Shown here: positions 1 to 9,178 of the stretch, one piece after another
Numbering within the stretch: the stretch's first letter is position 1
How the letters are laid out: every line of letters starts with the position of its first letter
Origin: an uncultured Lactobacillus sp.
GTDB taxonomy: Bacteria > Bacillota > Bacilli > Lactobacillales > Lactobacillaceae
Assembly (NCBI GenBank): GCA_947641735.1
Contig: CANRQR010000008.1
Coordinates: 1 to 49,542 of the forward strand
Direction: 5' to 3'
DNA: 49,542 nucleotides
Made by a program: the position numbers and the translations under genes
The notes under the pieces: model-generated
Seen by the model: the letters and a program-made list of their open reading frames with translations, nothing else
Databases searched by the model: none
Told to the model about the DNA's origin: nothing

Positions 1-18
1 GTCAGCATCGTTCATCAT
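1..18 (-). CDS. 5' end of a gene running off the left edge
   Basis: Only the first few codons are inside the window. On the minus strand a GAGGTGAT ribosome binding site is followed by tandem ATG codons (18-16 and 15-13), reading Met-Met-Asn-Asp-Ala-Asp to the edge. Another ATG at 8-6 is in a different frame and has somewhat better spacing, so the true start is unsure. A good promoter with a cre-like site lies just upstream (32-60), and the next gene upstream is an alpha-glucosidase, so a carbohydrate-related gene is plausible. The product cannot be identified. Confidence 0.4.
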
Positions 19-31
19 CACCTCATTTAAT

Positions 32-60
32 ATGATAAACGCTTTCAGATATAAATTCAA
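32..60 (-). promoter_or_regulatory. Promoter with overlapping cre-like site for the left-edge gene
   Basis: Read on the minus strand there is a -35 TTGAAT (60-55), a 17-base spacer and a -10 TATCAT (37-32). A CcpA-type site (GATAAACGCTTTCA on the plus strand, 34-47) matches the cre consensus TGWAANCGNTNWCA at 12 of 14 positions and overlaps the -10 box, a position that would allow catabolite repression. Confidence 0.55.
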
Positions 61-141
61 TCATTTTTCGTCAAAATCATTCATATTCATTCAATATTAG
101 TCAAAACTAAAGCTATTAAAAGTGAAAAGTTTTCTATATAA

Positions 142-177
142 AAAATGAGCTAGCACAACATCGCACTAGCTCATTTT
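142..177 (-). terminator. Rho-independent terminator of the GH31 gene
   Basis: A perfect 12-bp stem (AAAATGAGCTAG with CTAGCTCATTTT) around a 12-base loop, followed on the minus strand by a short T run. It starts a few bases after the stop codon of the alpha-glucosidase gene. Confidence 0.85.
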
Positions 178-184
178 CATTAAA

Positions 185-2491
185 TTAATTAACCTGTATA
201 TATTTTCTATCTTTATAAATAAAATTCATTTTTTCATTAGTAGTCCTAATTTCAATTCTTTGATAATTTGGCTCATATCCATGCTTTTTCAAATTGATAG
301 TAACTTTATGACCATCTACATTTATCTCATAAAGATTGTACTCACCCTTTTGATAAGCAAAATCGGTTCCATTATCCTGATAGTGAGTATATTTACCACG
401 TTCACCAAATACTCTAAATACCATTTTTTCATCTGGTCTAGAGGAAACATGTTCCTTAACTTCTCCCCACAGTAAAATAGTATTTTTCTTAATAAATAGG
501 GGTAGCGTGTCAATTGGAGCACTAACTAAAATAGTACTATTACCGCTATAAGTAACATTATTCCAAAAATCAATCCATTCCCCTTGTGGTAAATAAACAG
601 CTCTCCAGTTTTTACCTTCTTCAACAATTGGCGCTACTACAATATTTGTACCAATCATATACTCGTCATTCATGTTTTTAACTGCTGGATCAGTTGGATA
701 GTTTAAAACCAAAGGTCGCATAATCGGCAGACCTGTCTTACTTTCTTGAGCAAATAAATCATAAAGATAGGGAATAAAATGATATCGCAAATTTAAGTAC
801 TTACGGTATATCGATAGAGTTGGTTCTCCAAAGATCCATGGCTCTTGCGATCTTGTCCCCATAGCTGCATGATTTCGAAGAAGAGGACTAAAAATTGCCG
901 CTTCAATCCATCTTGTTAGGAGTTCTGGTGTAGTATCTGCACCAAATCCTCCAATATCTGTCCCCGCAAAAGCAAAACCACTCATTCCTAAATTACATAG
1001 CTGCGGAATCATCATTTGTAAATGAACCCATAAACTTTGATTATCACCAGTCCAAACGGTAGAGTATTTTTGCGTTCCCGCATAAGCAGCACGGGTAATC
1101 ACAAATGGGCGTTTACCTGTTAAATTCTTTAAGCCGTAATAGGTTGCTTTAGCCATATTGTGACCATAAACGTTATGCATTTTAGCATGTGTTGATTTCT
1201 TTTTTTCATCACTAAAAATAATATCTTTCGGAATTTCTCCATTAAATGACGCTGGTTCATTCATATCATCCCAGATTCCATCAACACCTAAATCAACTAA
1301 AAACTTACAATTTTCTGACCACCATTTTCTGACTGCTCCACGACCAAAATCTGGGTAAACAGCATCTCCCGGCCAAACTTTATTAACATAAACTTGACCA
1401 TTCGGTGCTTTTACAAAATATCCTTTTTTAATTCCTTCTTGGTAGATCTGATAACTATCATCCTTTTTGACACCAGGATCAATAATTGTAATCACATGGA
1501 AACCTAATTTATGAAGTTTATCAATAAATTTTCTCGGATCATCATAGGTATCTGTCCTCCAGGTAAAAACTCGATAGCCATCCATATAATCAATATCTAA
1601 ATGGATAGCATCACAGGGCAGGTGATATTTGCGCATTTTAGTAACAATTTCTTCTACCTTTTCAGTACTTATACTATATCCCCACCGAGATTGTTGATAT
1701 CCTAAAGTCCACTTTTGTGGCAACGGTGTTTTTCCAGTTAAGTAAGTATAATTTTTAACAATTTCTTTTAAGTCACTCCCGCCAATAATGTAATAATCAA
1801 TATTTCCATTATCAGCTGCAATGTAGTAGTAGTTATTACTTTCTTTGCCTAAATCAAAATAACTATGATAAGTATTATCGAAAAAAATTCCGTATGGATG
1901 ATTGTTCTTCAACCCAATTAGAAATGGAACCGACTTATATAAACGAGTAAAACTTTCTACCTGCGGCTCGGGATTATCTGTATTCCAGTTTTCATAGGCA
2001 TAGTGACGTTTATTTAAAAATCCCGTCTTATCGCCTAAACCATAAAATTGCTCATTATCTGCTAATTCTTTGACTAGTTCATAGTAGTGGCCATATTTTT
2101 TTCTACTAGTAACCACTTCATGCCCTTCCGACTCGGCCAACTCTTGCTGGCTAGAATCTACTTGTTGATCAATTGGAATTCTAGAGCCCTGATAGTCAAT
2201 AATTAAGGGATTTTCTTCTGCATCATAAACATCTATTTTTTCGTCGTGATAAATTTTAATGATTAATTTTGAAGTTTTTATTTCAAGATAGTCATTCTTT
2301 TTCTCAACTTTAAATTTAGTTTCTTTTGTCTTATTTCCTTCAATTGCATATGAATTAGTATGCTCACCGCGATTTTGAAATACGCGAATTATTTCAGGAG
2401 TTAAGATTGTTAACTCAAGAATAGAATTAGTGAAACTTATCTTTATTTTGTTTTTATTAATCGCATATGTTTTCAAACTATTTGTATTCAT
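185..2491 (-). CDS. GH31 family alpha-glucosidase
   Basis: A 768-residue cytoplasmic glycoside hydrolase without a signal peptide. The GH31 signature WDDMNEPASF is at about residues 407-416, with Asp409 the expected nucleophile; a TGDNQSLW motif further on fits the acid/base region. The N-terminal beta-sandwich, (beta/alpha)8 barrel and C-terminal beta domains fit the length. GH31 enzymes of this type release glucose from the non-reducing end of alpha-glucosides such as maltose or isomaltose oligomers; the exact linkage preference cannot be read from sequence. It appears monocistronic, with a terminator after it and a cre site 23-36 bases upstream of the start, so catabolite repression is likely. 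Confidence 0.9.
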   Translation of the reverse strand: MNTNSLKTYAINKNKIKISFTNSILELTILTPEIIRVFQNRGEHTNSYAIEGNKTKETKFKVEKKNDYLEIKTSKLIIKIYHDEKIDVYDAEENPLIIDYQGSRIPIDQQVDSSQQELAESEGHEVVTSRKKYGHYYELVKELADNEQFYGLGDKTGFLNKRHYAYENWNTDNPEPQVESFTRLYKSVPFLIGLKNNHPYGIFFDNTYHSYFDLGKESNNYYYIAADNGNIDYYIIGGSDLKEIVKNYTYLTGKTPLPQKWTLGYQQSRWGYSISTEKVEEIVTKMRKYHLPCDAIHLDIDYMDGYRVFTWRTDTYDDPRKFIDKLHKLGFHVITIIDPGVKKDDSYQIYQEGIKKGYFVKAPNGQVYVNKVWPGDAVYPDFGRGAVRKWWSENCKFLVDLGVDGIWDDMNEPASFNGEIPKDIIFSDEKKKSTHAKMHNVYGHNMAKATYYGLKNLTGKRPFVITRAAYAGTQKYSTVWTGDNQSLWVHLQMMIPQLCNLGMSGFAFAGTDIGGFGADTTPELLTRWIEAAIFSPLLRNHAAMGTRSQEPWIFGEPTLSIYRKYLNLRYHFIPYLYDLFAQESKTGLPIMRPLVLNYPTDPAVKNMNDEYMIGTNIVVAPIVEEGKNWRAVYLPQGEWIDFWNNVTYSGNSTILVSAPIDTLPLFIKKNTILLWGEVKEHVSSRPDEKMVFRVFGERGKYTHYQDNGTDFAYQKGEYNLYEINVDGHKVTINLKKHGYEPNYQRIEIRTTNEKMNFIYKDRKYIQVN

Positions 2492-2513
2492 AATTAAGCC
2501 TCTACATCTTTTT

Positions 2514-2527
2514 TGTATTCGCTTTCA
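2514..2527 (-). promoter_or_regulatory. cre (CcpA) site upstream of the GH31 gene
   Basis: On the minus strand TGAAAGCGAATACA matches the cre consensus TGWAANCGNTNWCA at 13 of 14 positions. It lies between the terminator of the preceding ABC genes and the start codon, so the promoter must overlap it. A TTGTGA/TACAAA pair with 16-base spacing is a possible but weak promoter. Confidence 0.65.
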
Positions 2528-2542
2528 ATTTTATCACAAAAA

Positions 2543-2572
2543 AACTACTCAACTTTTGAAAGCTGAGTAGTT
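2543..2572 (-). terminator. Terminator of the NatAB-like operon
   Basis: An inverted repeat (AACTACTCA with TGAGTAGTT plus an imperfect inner part) followed on the minus strand by seven T residues, directly downstream of the ABC permease stop codon. Confidence 0.8.
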
Positions 2573-2578
2573 AAATTT

Positions 2579-3814
2579 TTATTCCTTAATACCTTGTAAG
2601 GCACGCTTCATATTCTTCCACATTCCATTATCATCGGTTTGTAAAATAAGGCTTGGGTAGATTTTTCTAATCCACCAAATCGATCCCAGTAAAAATACGA
2701 ATAAAATTATTAGAGAGATGACTGCTTCTAGGCCAGTCGCATTTCCTTTAATTAGGCGAAGGGGCATTAGGAAAGATGATAAAAATGGTACGTAAGACAT
2801 AATCATGGCAAAAATACTATCAGGATTATTAGATAAACTCATACTACTAAATAATCCAAGTAAAGTTAAATAAACTAAAGGTTGTACAGACTTGTTAGCA
2901 TCTTCAGCCTTAGTGACAATTGCGCCACAAACAGCCGCATAAACGATGTATAGGATCAAGCCAAGTACGACGAATAAGAGTCCCCAAGAAATTATTTGTC
3001 CTAAAGCTTGATCGATAGCAGGCTTTATTTGAGCAAATTTATCTTTTACTCCATCAATATGGGGAGCCATATAGTAAAAGCCAGAAAACATCACAGCATA
3101 AATTAACAGTTGAGTAAGAATTTCGAGGAAAATACCTAACACTTTACCATCGAAGTACTTTCCACCAGGCATGCTTGAAAAGATCATTTCCATAATTTTA
3201 GTTCCCTTTTCACTCGCAATGTCTTGCGCCATGATAGTGCTATAGGTTTGAACTAAAAAGTATAAAACAAAGATTAAGATCCAAAAAGTAGCGGTCTTTA
3301 AGTTCTTTTCATCACTTGCATTCAACTTTTTATCATTGGTCCTCTCAGTAAATTTAACTTTTTGAGAAAGTGACTGCATCTGTTCCTCACTGAGCTTAGC
3401 GTTTCTTAGATTAAGTGCTTGCTGTTGAGCGTTTAAAACTCTGAACAACTTAGTCTTAACATCATTATCAAGGCTTTCAGTACCATAATAATTTGCGACT
3501 AATTGAGTAGAAGTCTCTTTAACCACAATATAACCACTAATATCACCGTCTTTATAGGCTTTTTCAGCTTTTGCCTTATTTTTATATCCATCAAAGTCTT
3601 CTGTTTTCTTTAATGGCCAAACTATACTCTGATTTTGACTTACTATTCCTACCGTTGTATTACTATCGAAAGCTGAAGATGAACTCATTCCAAAGAAAAA
3701 AGAAATCAATAATACAAGAAATGGTGCGAAAATCATTAATAAAAATGACCAATTTTTCACTTCTCTACGATATGTTTCTTTAGCAACTAACCAAGTTTTA
3801 TTCATTATCTTCAC
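2579..3814 (-). CDS. ABC-2 type permease, NatB-like
   Basis: A 411-residue membrane protein with the ABC-2 exporter layout: one hydrophobic segment near residues 24-43, a large hydrophilic extracytoplasmic domain (about 45-170), then about five membrane segments to the C-terminus. It would form the membrane channel for the ATPase encoded immediately upstream; the two genes overlap by 17 bases. Family relatives (NatB of Bacillus) export sodium, but similar pairs serve other substrates, so the substrate is unknown. Confidence 0.8.
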   Translation of the reverse strand: MKIMNKTWLVAKETYRREVKNWSFLLMIFAPFLVLLISFFFGMSSSSAFDSNTTVGIVSQNQSIVWPLKKTEDFDGYKNKAKAEKAYKDGDISGYIVVKETSTQLVANYYGTESLDNDVKTKLFRVLNAQQQALNLRNAKLSEEQMQSLSQKVKFTERTNDKKLNASDEKNLKTATFWILIFVLYFLVQTYSTIMAQDIASEKGTKIMEMIFSSMPGGKYFDGKVLGIFLEILTQLLIYAVMFSGFYYMAPHIDGVKDKFAQIKPAIDQALGQIISWGLLFVVLGLILYIVYAAVCGAIVTKAEDANKSVQPLVYLTLLGLFSSMSLSNNPDSIFAMIMSYVPFLSSFLMPLRLIKGNATGLEAVISLIILFVFLLGSIWWIRKIYPSLILQTDDNGMWKNMKRALQGIKE

Positions 3815-4694
3815 CAGCTTTCATTTTAAAAATTTCATCTAAAGTTGGTGGTTCTTGATCAAAAGTTCGCAAGTATTTTCCATGGGAAAGTGTATTAAAA
3901 ATTTCTTCTCCATAACTAGCGTCTGTTAACCAAAGTTTGTAGATACCGTTATTTTGTAAAACTACATTTTCAACCCCAGGTAAATTTTTAACATTATCAA
4001 GATTCAAGTCCGTTCTGATAAACAATCGAGTTAAGCCGAAATTATTACGAACATCATTTACAGCACCATTTAACACAATATGCCCATTATTAATCATTAC
4101 TACGTCATCACACAATTCTTCAACATTAGACATATCATGATCCGAAAATAGGATAGTAGCTCCGCGTTTCTTTTCTTGTAAGATTACTTCTTTAATTATT
4201 TCGACATTTACTGGATCGAGCCCACTAAAAGGCTCATCCAAAATAATTAAGTTTGGCTGATGAATAAGAGTAGCAATTAATTGGATTTTTTGTTGATTAC
4301 CTTTAGACAAACTCTTTATTTTATCAGTAATCTGACCCTTAACTTCTAGCTTTTGCATCCAATCTTGCAAATCACTTTTTACTTCATCTTTTTTCATTCC
4401 TTTTAAACTAGCCAAAAAACTCACTTGCTCTAAAACAGTTAATTTTGGCATTAAGCTCCGCTCTTCAGGCAAATAGCCAACAGAGTTATAATCACGACTT
4501 GAAAAAGGCTGACCATCAATAATAATTTTTCCTTGGTACTTAACAAACTTTAGGATGCTATGAAAAAGAGTCGTTTTTCCTGAACCGTTTTTACCAATTA
4601 AGCCTAATATCTTTCCATTATCTGCTTGGAAGTTGATATCAAACAAAACTTGTTTGCTTCCAAAGCTTTTATTTAAGTTCTCTACTTGTAACAT
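3798..4694 (-). CDS. ABC transporter ATP-binding protein, NatA-like
   Basis: A 298-residue ATPase with Walker A GKNGSGKTT, signature LSKGN and Walker B LIILDEPFSGLDP. The C-terminal extension of about 80 residues is typical of DrrA/NatA-type exporter ATPases. It is the first gene of a two-gene operon with the ABC-2 permease. AGAAAG upstream of the ATG serves as ribosome binding site. It energises export of an unidentified substrate. Confidence 0.85.
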   Translation of the reverse strand: MLQVENLNKSFGSKQVLFDINFQADNGKILGLIGKNGSGKTTLFHSILKFVKYQGKIIIDGQPFSSRDYNSVGYLPEERSLMPKLTVLEQVSFLASLKGMKKDEVKSDLQDWMQKLEVKGQITDKIKSLSKGNQQKIQLIATLIHQPNLIILDEPFSGLDPVNVEIIKEVILQEKKRGATILFSDHDMSNVEELCDDVVMINNGHIVLNGAVNDVRNNFGLTRLFIRTDLNLDNVKNLPGVENVVLQNNGIYKLWLTDASYGEEIFNTLSHGKYLRTFDQEPPTLDEIFKMKAGEDNE

Positions 4695-4778
4695 ATTTTT
4701 TTCTTTCTAGGTAAATTTCATTAAAGTTAGTTTTAATTATATCAATATTTTTTCTTAAATATACTTTATTGGATCAAA

Positions 4779-4812
4779 AAAGCCTCTCAGTTGTCCAAAT
4801 CTGAGAGGCTTT
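4779..4812 (-). terminator. Terminator of the murE-racemase unit
   Basis: A 12-bp perfect stem (AAAGCCTCTCAG with CTGAGAGGCTTT) and 10-base loop, followed on the minus strand by a T run. It lies 6 bases after the racemase stop codon. Confidence 0.9.
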
Positions 4813-4817
4813 TATCT

Positions 4818-5567
4818 TTATTTATACATATATTTTGCAGTAGCTTCTTTAGGATCCATTCCATTTCGAATCTTTAAAGCAAGTTCAATTGAAACATCTG
4901 CAATAATTGACTGCGGATCAATGACATTATATGGGTGATCTGGTGCTTTTTCCTGGGCGAGAGATAACTCAGTACATCCAAGTAAAATTACATTACAACC
5001 ATATTCATCGTGCATTGTTTTTAAAATTTTATGGTATAAATCATGATCAACAATACCTTTTTCTTTAACATCACGATAAATTAGTTCGTTCACCATTGGT
5101 TGAATTTCAGGACCACCTAGTTCAGCTTTTTTACCAACTCGTTCTAATTCATCCACATATAAATGATCGTAAATAGAACCTTCAGTTGCAATTAAACCAA
5201 TTTTCTCTTCTTTTGGAAAATCATCCACAAACTTATGAACAGCAATACGCATCATATGTAAAAATGGTACGTCTGTTAATGCTGCCAAGTCATCATAAAA
5301 GTAATGAGCAGTATTGCATGGCATTACGAAAAAGTCAGGATTAAGTTTTGATTGACTTAAAACATCATCCTTTAAATCATAGAAAAAATTAGGTTGACTA
5401 TGATCCATAATGTATGCAGTTCGATCAGGAATTTGAGCATCATTTACTAAAATATAATTTAAATAGTCCTGATCCTTAGTAATCTTAACTCGGTGATTAA
5501 TCAAACGGACATAACTTTCAGTCGCAATTGTCCCCATTCCACCGATAATTGAGAAAAAGTGCTTCAT
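4818..5567 (-). CDS. racD: Aspartate/glutamate racemase family protein (probable aspartate racemase)
   Basis: A 249-residue member of the cofactor-independent Asp/Glu racemase family. The two catalytic cysteines are visible as MPCNTAH (Cys84) and LGCTE (Cys198), each at the end of one half of the pseudo-symmetric fold. It starts 2 bases after the murE stop codon, with its ribosome binding site inside the end of murE, so the two are cotranslated. In lactobacilli the peptidoglycan cross-bridge is D-Asp or D-Asn attached to L-Lys, so D-aspartate supply is the likely role. Glutamate racemase (MurI) is less likely given the EcsB-unrelated sequence and the length. Confidence 0.8.
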   Translation of the reverse strand: MKHFFSIIGGMGTIATESYVRLINHRVKITKDQDYLNYILVNDAQIPDRTAYIMDHSQPNFFYDLKDDVLSQSKLNPDFFVMPCNTAHYFYDDLAALTDVPFLHMMRIAVHKFVDDFPKEEKIGLIATEGSIYDHLYVDELERVGKKAELGGPEIQPMVNELIYRDVKEKGIVDHDLYHKILKTMHDEYGCNVILLGCTELSLAQEKAPDHPYNVIDPQSIIADVSIELALKIRNGMDPKEATAKYMYK

Positions 5568-5569
5568 TC

Positions 5570-7141
5570 CTATTCCTCATCATCTTTTTCTAGTTCATTA
5601 ATTACACTTTCCGCAACTTTGATATCAGTTGGATATGGTGTATCTACTCCACGAATCTTTTGGTATGGGTCGGCTCCCTTACCACAAATCAAAACAATGT
5701 CATCCTTATCAGACATTGCAATTGCATCATGAATTGCCTTTTCACGATCTAACTCAATTGTGACATCAACTTTTTCATGATCAATACCAGCATCAATTTC
5801 CTGAGCAATATCCATTGGATCTTCAAAACCAGGATCATCAGTTGTCAAAAAGGCTTTATCTGCATAAGCAGTTAAACTTTCACTAAATCCTGGACGACGT
5901 GATACTCCTTTATCACCAGGAGCTCCAACAACTACGATGATTTTTGGATTGTTAAATTCACGCTGCATAAAGCTCATTAAAGCCATCATTGAAGCCTTAT
6001 TATGTGCATAATCAACAATTACAGTACCATGATTCTTTGATGGCAAAGCTTCCATTCTTCCTGGAATAGTAACGTGACGAATACCTTTAGCACATTCTTC
6101 ATAATTTTCGCCGGCAAGTCCAGCACCAATAATAGCAGCAGTACCATTCATTTCGTTGAAATCACCAATCATTTGAAGAGTGTAGTCACCAGCAATTGGT
6201 AATTTCTTAGCTTTATCAGACGCACAGAATAATTTGAATTCAGTTTCTTTCATATCAGTTTCAACTGATTGGAAACGGAAATCAATTGGTTGCTTTAAGT
6301 TAGGATTTTCAAAATCATTTCTGGCAAATAAATAGATACTATCTGGATTCGTAGTAGTAGTTGCAGCCGCATAAATCTCATCAAAGTGATCAGACATTGC
6401 ATTGATAATGCACTTACGTGAGTTAACCATTAATTGTAACTTACAGTGCAAGTAATCTGCAAAGTTAGGGTGCTCATTTGGTCCAATATGGTCTGGAGTA
6501 ATATTTAAGAAAAAGCCGAGATCGTAAGTTAAACCAAAGACACGATTTTTCTTATAAGCCTGACTAGAAACTTCCATTACTAAGTGAGTCATACCGTTAT
6601 CAACAGCTGTTCTCATATCTCTGAACAAGTCTAAACTTTCAGGTGTAGTTAAACTAGCCTTAAATTTATCTTCAGGCTTTGGTCCTACAATATCATCTAC
6701 TGATGAAAATAGTGCTGTTCGACCACCATTAATTTGGTCAAGCATCCCCTTCAAGAAGTATGCAGATGTTGTCTTACCCTTGGTACCGGTAAAGGCTACC
6801 ACATACAAATCATCTTGCGGAAATCTGTAAAAGGCAGCAGATAAAAGAGCCATGGCTTTAGTTACATCTCTAACAACTAAAGCATGCATTCCTTTACCTT
6901 CTGGATATGGTTGTTCTGCTACATAACAAGTAGCTCCACTATCTTTAGCCATTGATAAATAAGTAGGTCTAAAGCCTTTACCTTTACAGAAGAACAAGGT
7001 ATTTGTTTTTATATCACGTGAATCATAGGAAATATAATCCATTTTAGTTGGAACCGCATCTTGAACAGCACTTGATTTAAGCAAGTGGTGTTCCTTCAAT
7101 ATTAAGATGCAAGTGTTTAAAGAAATGCTAGAATCGCTCAT
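5570..7141 (-). CDS. murE: UDP-MurNAc-L-Ala-D-Glu:L-lysine ligase
   Basis: A 523-residue Mur ligase. The N-terminal UDP-binding region is followed by the ATP loop GTKGKTT (residues 119-125), the central-domain segment EVSSQAYKKNR and the C-terminal-domain segment TTDDPGFEDP. DAP-adding MurE enzymes carry DNPR at this last position; DDPx is typical of Lys-adding enzymes, so L-lysine is the probable third residue, as expected for this genus. It acts in the cytoplasm in peptidoglycan precursor synthesis. It has its own extended -10 promoter and is followed directly by the aspartate racemase gene. Confidence 0.9.
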   Translation of the reverse strand: MSDSSISLNTCILILKEHHLLKSSAVQDAVPTKMDYISYDSRDIKTNTLFFCKGKGFRPTYLSMAKDSGATCYVAEQPYPEGKGMHALVVRDVTKAMALLSAAFYRFPQDDLYVVAFTGTKGKTTSAYFLKGMLDQINGGRTALFSSVDDIVGPKPEDKFKASLTTPESLDLFRDMRTAVDNGMTHLVMEVSSQAYKKNRVFGLTYDLGFFLNITPDHIGPNEHPNFADYLHCKLQLMVNSRKCIINAMSDHFDEIYAAATTTTNPDSIYLFARNDFENPNLKQPIDFRFQSVETDMKETEFKLFCASDKAKKLPIAGDYTLQMIGDFNEMNGTAAIIGAGLAGENYEECAKGIRHVTIPGRMEALPSKNHGTVIVDYAHNKASMMALMSFMQREFNNPKIIVVVGAPGDKGVSRRPGFSESLTAYADKAFLTTDDPGFEDPMDIAQEIDAGIDHEKVDVTIELDREKAIHDAIAMSDKDDIVLICGKGADPYQKIRGVDTPYPTDIKVAESVINELEKDDEE

Positions 7142-7176
7142 TTTTTCTCCCTAATTTTTTAATCAATTCAGCCTAA

Positions 7177-7185
7177 ATTATAGCA
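7177..7185 (-). promoter_or_regulatory. Extended -10 promoter for murE
   Basis: On the minus strand TGCTATAAT is a perfect extended -10 element (TGnTATAAT). It lies between the histidine kinase stop codon and the murE start, with no good -35. This suggests that murE-racD can be transcribed independently of the two-component genes. Confidence 0.6.
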
Positions 7186-7190
7186 CACCA

Positions 7191-8336
7191 TCATTTCTCT
7201 TGGGGGCTATTGAGTGGTAGTTGAATAATAAAACTAGTTAATTCTGCTGTTGACTGACATTTAATGGTTCCACCATGTAGATCAACAATACTTTTTGTAA
7301 TCGCTAGCCCTAATCCAGTACCGCCAGTTTTTAAATTTCTTGAACTTTCGACACGATAAAAACGATCAAAGATCTTTTGCAAAGATTTCTTAGGGATTTG
7401 TTCCCCATTATTTTCAACTCTAAGTTCTACAAATTTGTTATTTACCCTATTTGCAATTAAGTTGATTTCAGTTGCTCCATGTCCATACTTTAAGGCATTT
7501 GAAATCAAATTATTTAACATTCGAACAATCATCTTTGCATCTGCATCAATTACGAGATCTCTTGGCCTAGTTATCACATTAAAAGTAATGGTTTTCTTTT
7601 CAGCTTCTAATTCAAAACCAGCAGATACTTGTTCAAGCATCGAATTAACATGCAGCGGTGCTAAAACCAGCTTATTATTTGTCGAAGAGCGCAGAGTAGT
7701 ATATTCAAATAGATCTTCGGCTAGAGCCTTCATTTGAAGAGCTTTATCATAAGCTATTTGGATGTACTTAGTTTGATCTTCATTTAACTCACTGCTCTTC
7801 AATAAGCCAAGATAGCCAATAATCGAAGTTAATGGTGTTCTAATATCATGAGAAACATTAGTAATTAAGTCATCCTTCGATTGCTCTATCTGCCGCTCCT
7901 CTTCCATTGAAGCAACAGTACTATCAACTAACGCATTAATTGAATCAATCACTTTTTGCAAATCTGTCTTTACAACAAAGGGAATTCGATGATCAAAATG
8001 ACCATCTGCAATATAGTGTAATTCATCAATAACGTGACGCAATTGCATTTGTCGATATCTTCTAATTAAGCGCCAATACACTACAATGGCATCACTGACT
8101 AACATGAAGCTAATAAAAAGCCGTTGCCAAGACCATAAATGCACTCCATTAGCAAAAGTAATGGTTTTCTTCAAAAAGAAAATTCCATTTTCTAATCTTG
8201 GATCATTTAAGACAGCTAGGTTAATCAAGATAATGATCGAAAGGTTTAAAAGTAAAAGCAAAATAACGGTTATTACGCCTTCACCGAAAAGTTCGCTTTT
8301 TTCTTTTGTGGTTAGGATTACTTTCTGCTTTTTCAT
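7191..8336 (-). CDS. Sensor histidine kinase (VanS/ResE-like)
   Basis: A 381-residue membrane kinase. It has two membrane segments (about 18-42 and 71-90) with a short external loop of about 28 residues, a HAMP-like linker (about 91-145), the H-box SHDIRTPLTS with phosphoacceptor His163, an N-box region NLISNALKYG and the G-boxes ENNGEQIPKKSL and GTGLGLAI. It sits 5 bases downstream of its response regulator gene. The tiny sensor loop suggests detection at or within the membrane. Adjacency to murE is suggestive of an envelope signal, but that is inference. Confidence 0.88.
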   Translation of the reverse strand: MKKQKVILTTKEKSELFGEGVITVILLLLLNLSIIILINLAVLNDPRLENGIFFLKKTITFANGVHLWSWQRLFISFMLVSDAIVVYWRLIRRYRQMQLRHVIDELHYIADGHFDHRIPFVVKTDLQKVIDSINALVDSTVASMEEERQIEQSKDDLITNVSHDIRTPLTSIIGYLGLLKSSELNEDQTKYIQIAYDKALQMKALAEDLFEYTTLRSSTNNKLVLAPLHVNSMLEQVSAGFELEAEKKTITFNVITRPRDLVIDADAKMIVRMLNNLISNALKYGHGATEINLIANRVNNKFVELRVENNGEQIPKKSLQKIFDRFYRVESSRNLKTGGTGLGLAITKSIVDLHGGTIKCQSTAELTSFIIQLPLNSPQEK

Positions 8337-8341
8337 CCCTA

Positions 8342-9028
8342 CTAAGCCTCTACTTTATAGCCTACTCCCCAGACTGTTTGAATAACTTCTTCACCATCAG
8401 TTGCCTTTTGAATCTTATCACGTAAGTGAGAAACGTGTACCATAACAGTTTTAGCAGAAACAACTGATTCTTGTTGCCATACTCTTTCGAATATCTCATC
8501 AGCACTAAAAACTCGATTAGGATGGCTAGCAAGCATATATAAAATTCCAAACTCTAAGGCAGTTAATTGGATAACCTTACCAGTTAAAGTTTTAACTTCA
8601 TGTGAATCTTTATTGATCACTAAAGGTCCTACTTCTAATACATCTGGCTTATCATCTTTTACTTCCTTCTGGCTACGACGAAGAAGTGATCTTACCCGTG
8701 CCATTACTTCTAATGGATTAAATGGCTTAACTACATAGTCATCTGCTCCAGTAATCAAACCCTGAATCTTGTCCATATCACTAGTCTTAGCAGAAACTAC
8801 TAAAATTGGAATCTCCGAATCTTTTCTAACTTCTTTGATAACTTCAATTCCTGACATTTGTGGCATCATAATATCAAGAATCATTAAGGCAATTTCTGGA
8901 TTAGTAGAAAGTTTCGTTAAAGCTTCTTTGCCGCTATAAGCCGCAATTGGTTCATAACCTTCATTTTTTAAATATATACTTAATAATTCAACGATTTCTT
9001 TATCATCATCAACAACTAAGATCTTCAT
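8342..9028 (-). CDS. OmpR-family response regulator
   Basis: A 228-residue regulator with an N-terminal receiver domain (acidic pocket VVDDD, phosphoacceptor Asp52 in LDIMMP, conserved Lys in VVKPF) and a C-terminal winged helix ending TVWGVGYKVE, typical of OmpR/PhoB DNA-binding domains. It is the first gene of the pair with the histidine kinase. Its targets are unknown; murE and the ABC exporters on either side are candidates only by position. Confidence 0.9.
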   Translation of the reverse strand: MKILVVDDDKEIVELLSIYLKNEGYEPIAAYSGKEALTKLSTNPEIALMILDIMMPQMSGIEVIKEVRKDSEIPILVVSAKTSDMDKIQGLITGADDYVVKPFNPLEVMARVRSLLRRSQKEVKDDKPDVLEVGPLVINKDSHEVKTLTGKVIQLTALEFGILYMLASHPNRVFSADEIFERVWQQESVVSAKTVMVHVSHLRDKIQKATDGEEVIQTVWGVGYKVEA

Positions 9029-9137
9029 GAGGATTGCTCCTTATCTATAATTATTTATCACATTAAAAATCTATTATTAATATTTTACCCGTTTTCCTTT
9101 TAATTACCTAAATTAAACCACGTTTTTAAAGAATTAT

Positions 9138-9176
9138 AAAAAATGGACCCTAGAAAAGCATCTAGACTCCATTTTT
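9138..9176 (-). terminator. Terminator of the heterodimeric ABC exporter operon
   Basis: An inverted repeat with outer arms AAAATGGA/TCCATTTT and inner arms CTAGA/CTAG on the minus strand, followed by a T run, just after the exporter stop codon. Confidence 0.8.
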
Positions 9177-9178
9177 AA

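Noticed and set aside
260-475. Plus-strand reading frames inside the GH31 gene, and similar ones at 3571-3783, 7435-7737, 8086-8385, 12393-12578, 13467-13873, 35563-35754, 38835-39149 and 44946-45296
   Set aside because: They are antisense shadows of well-supported genes, with no ribosome binding site or family match.
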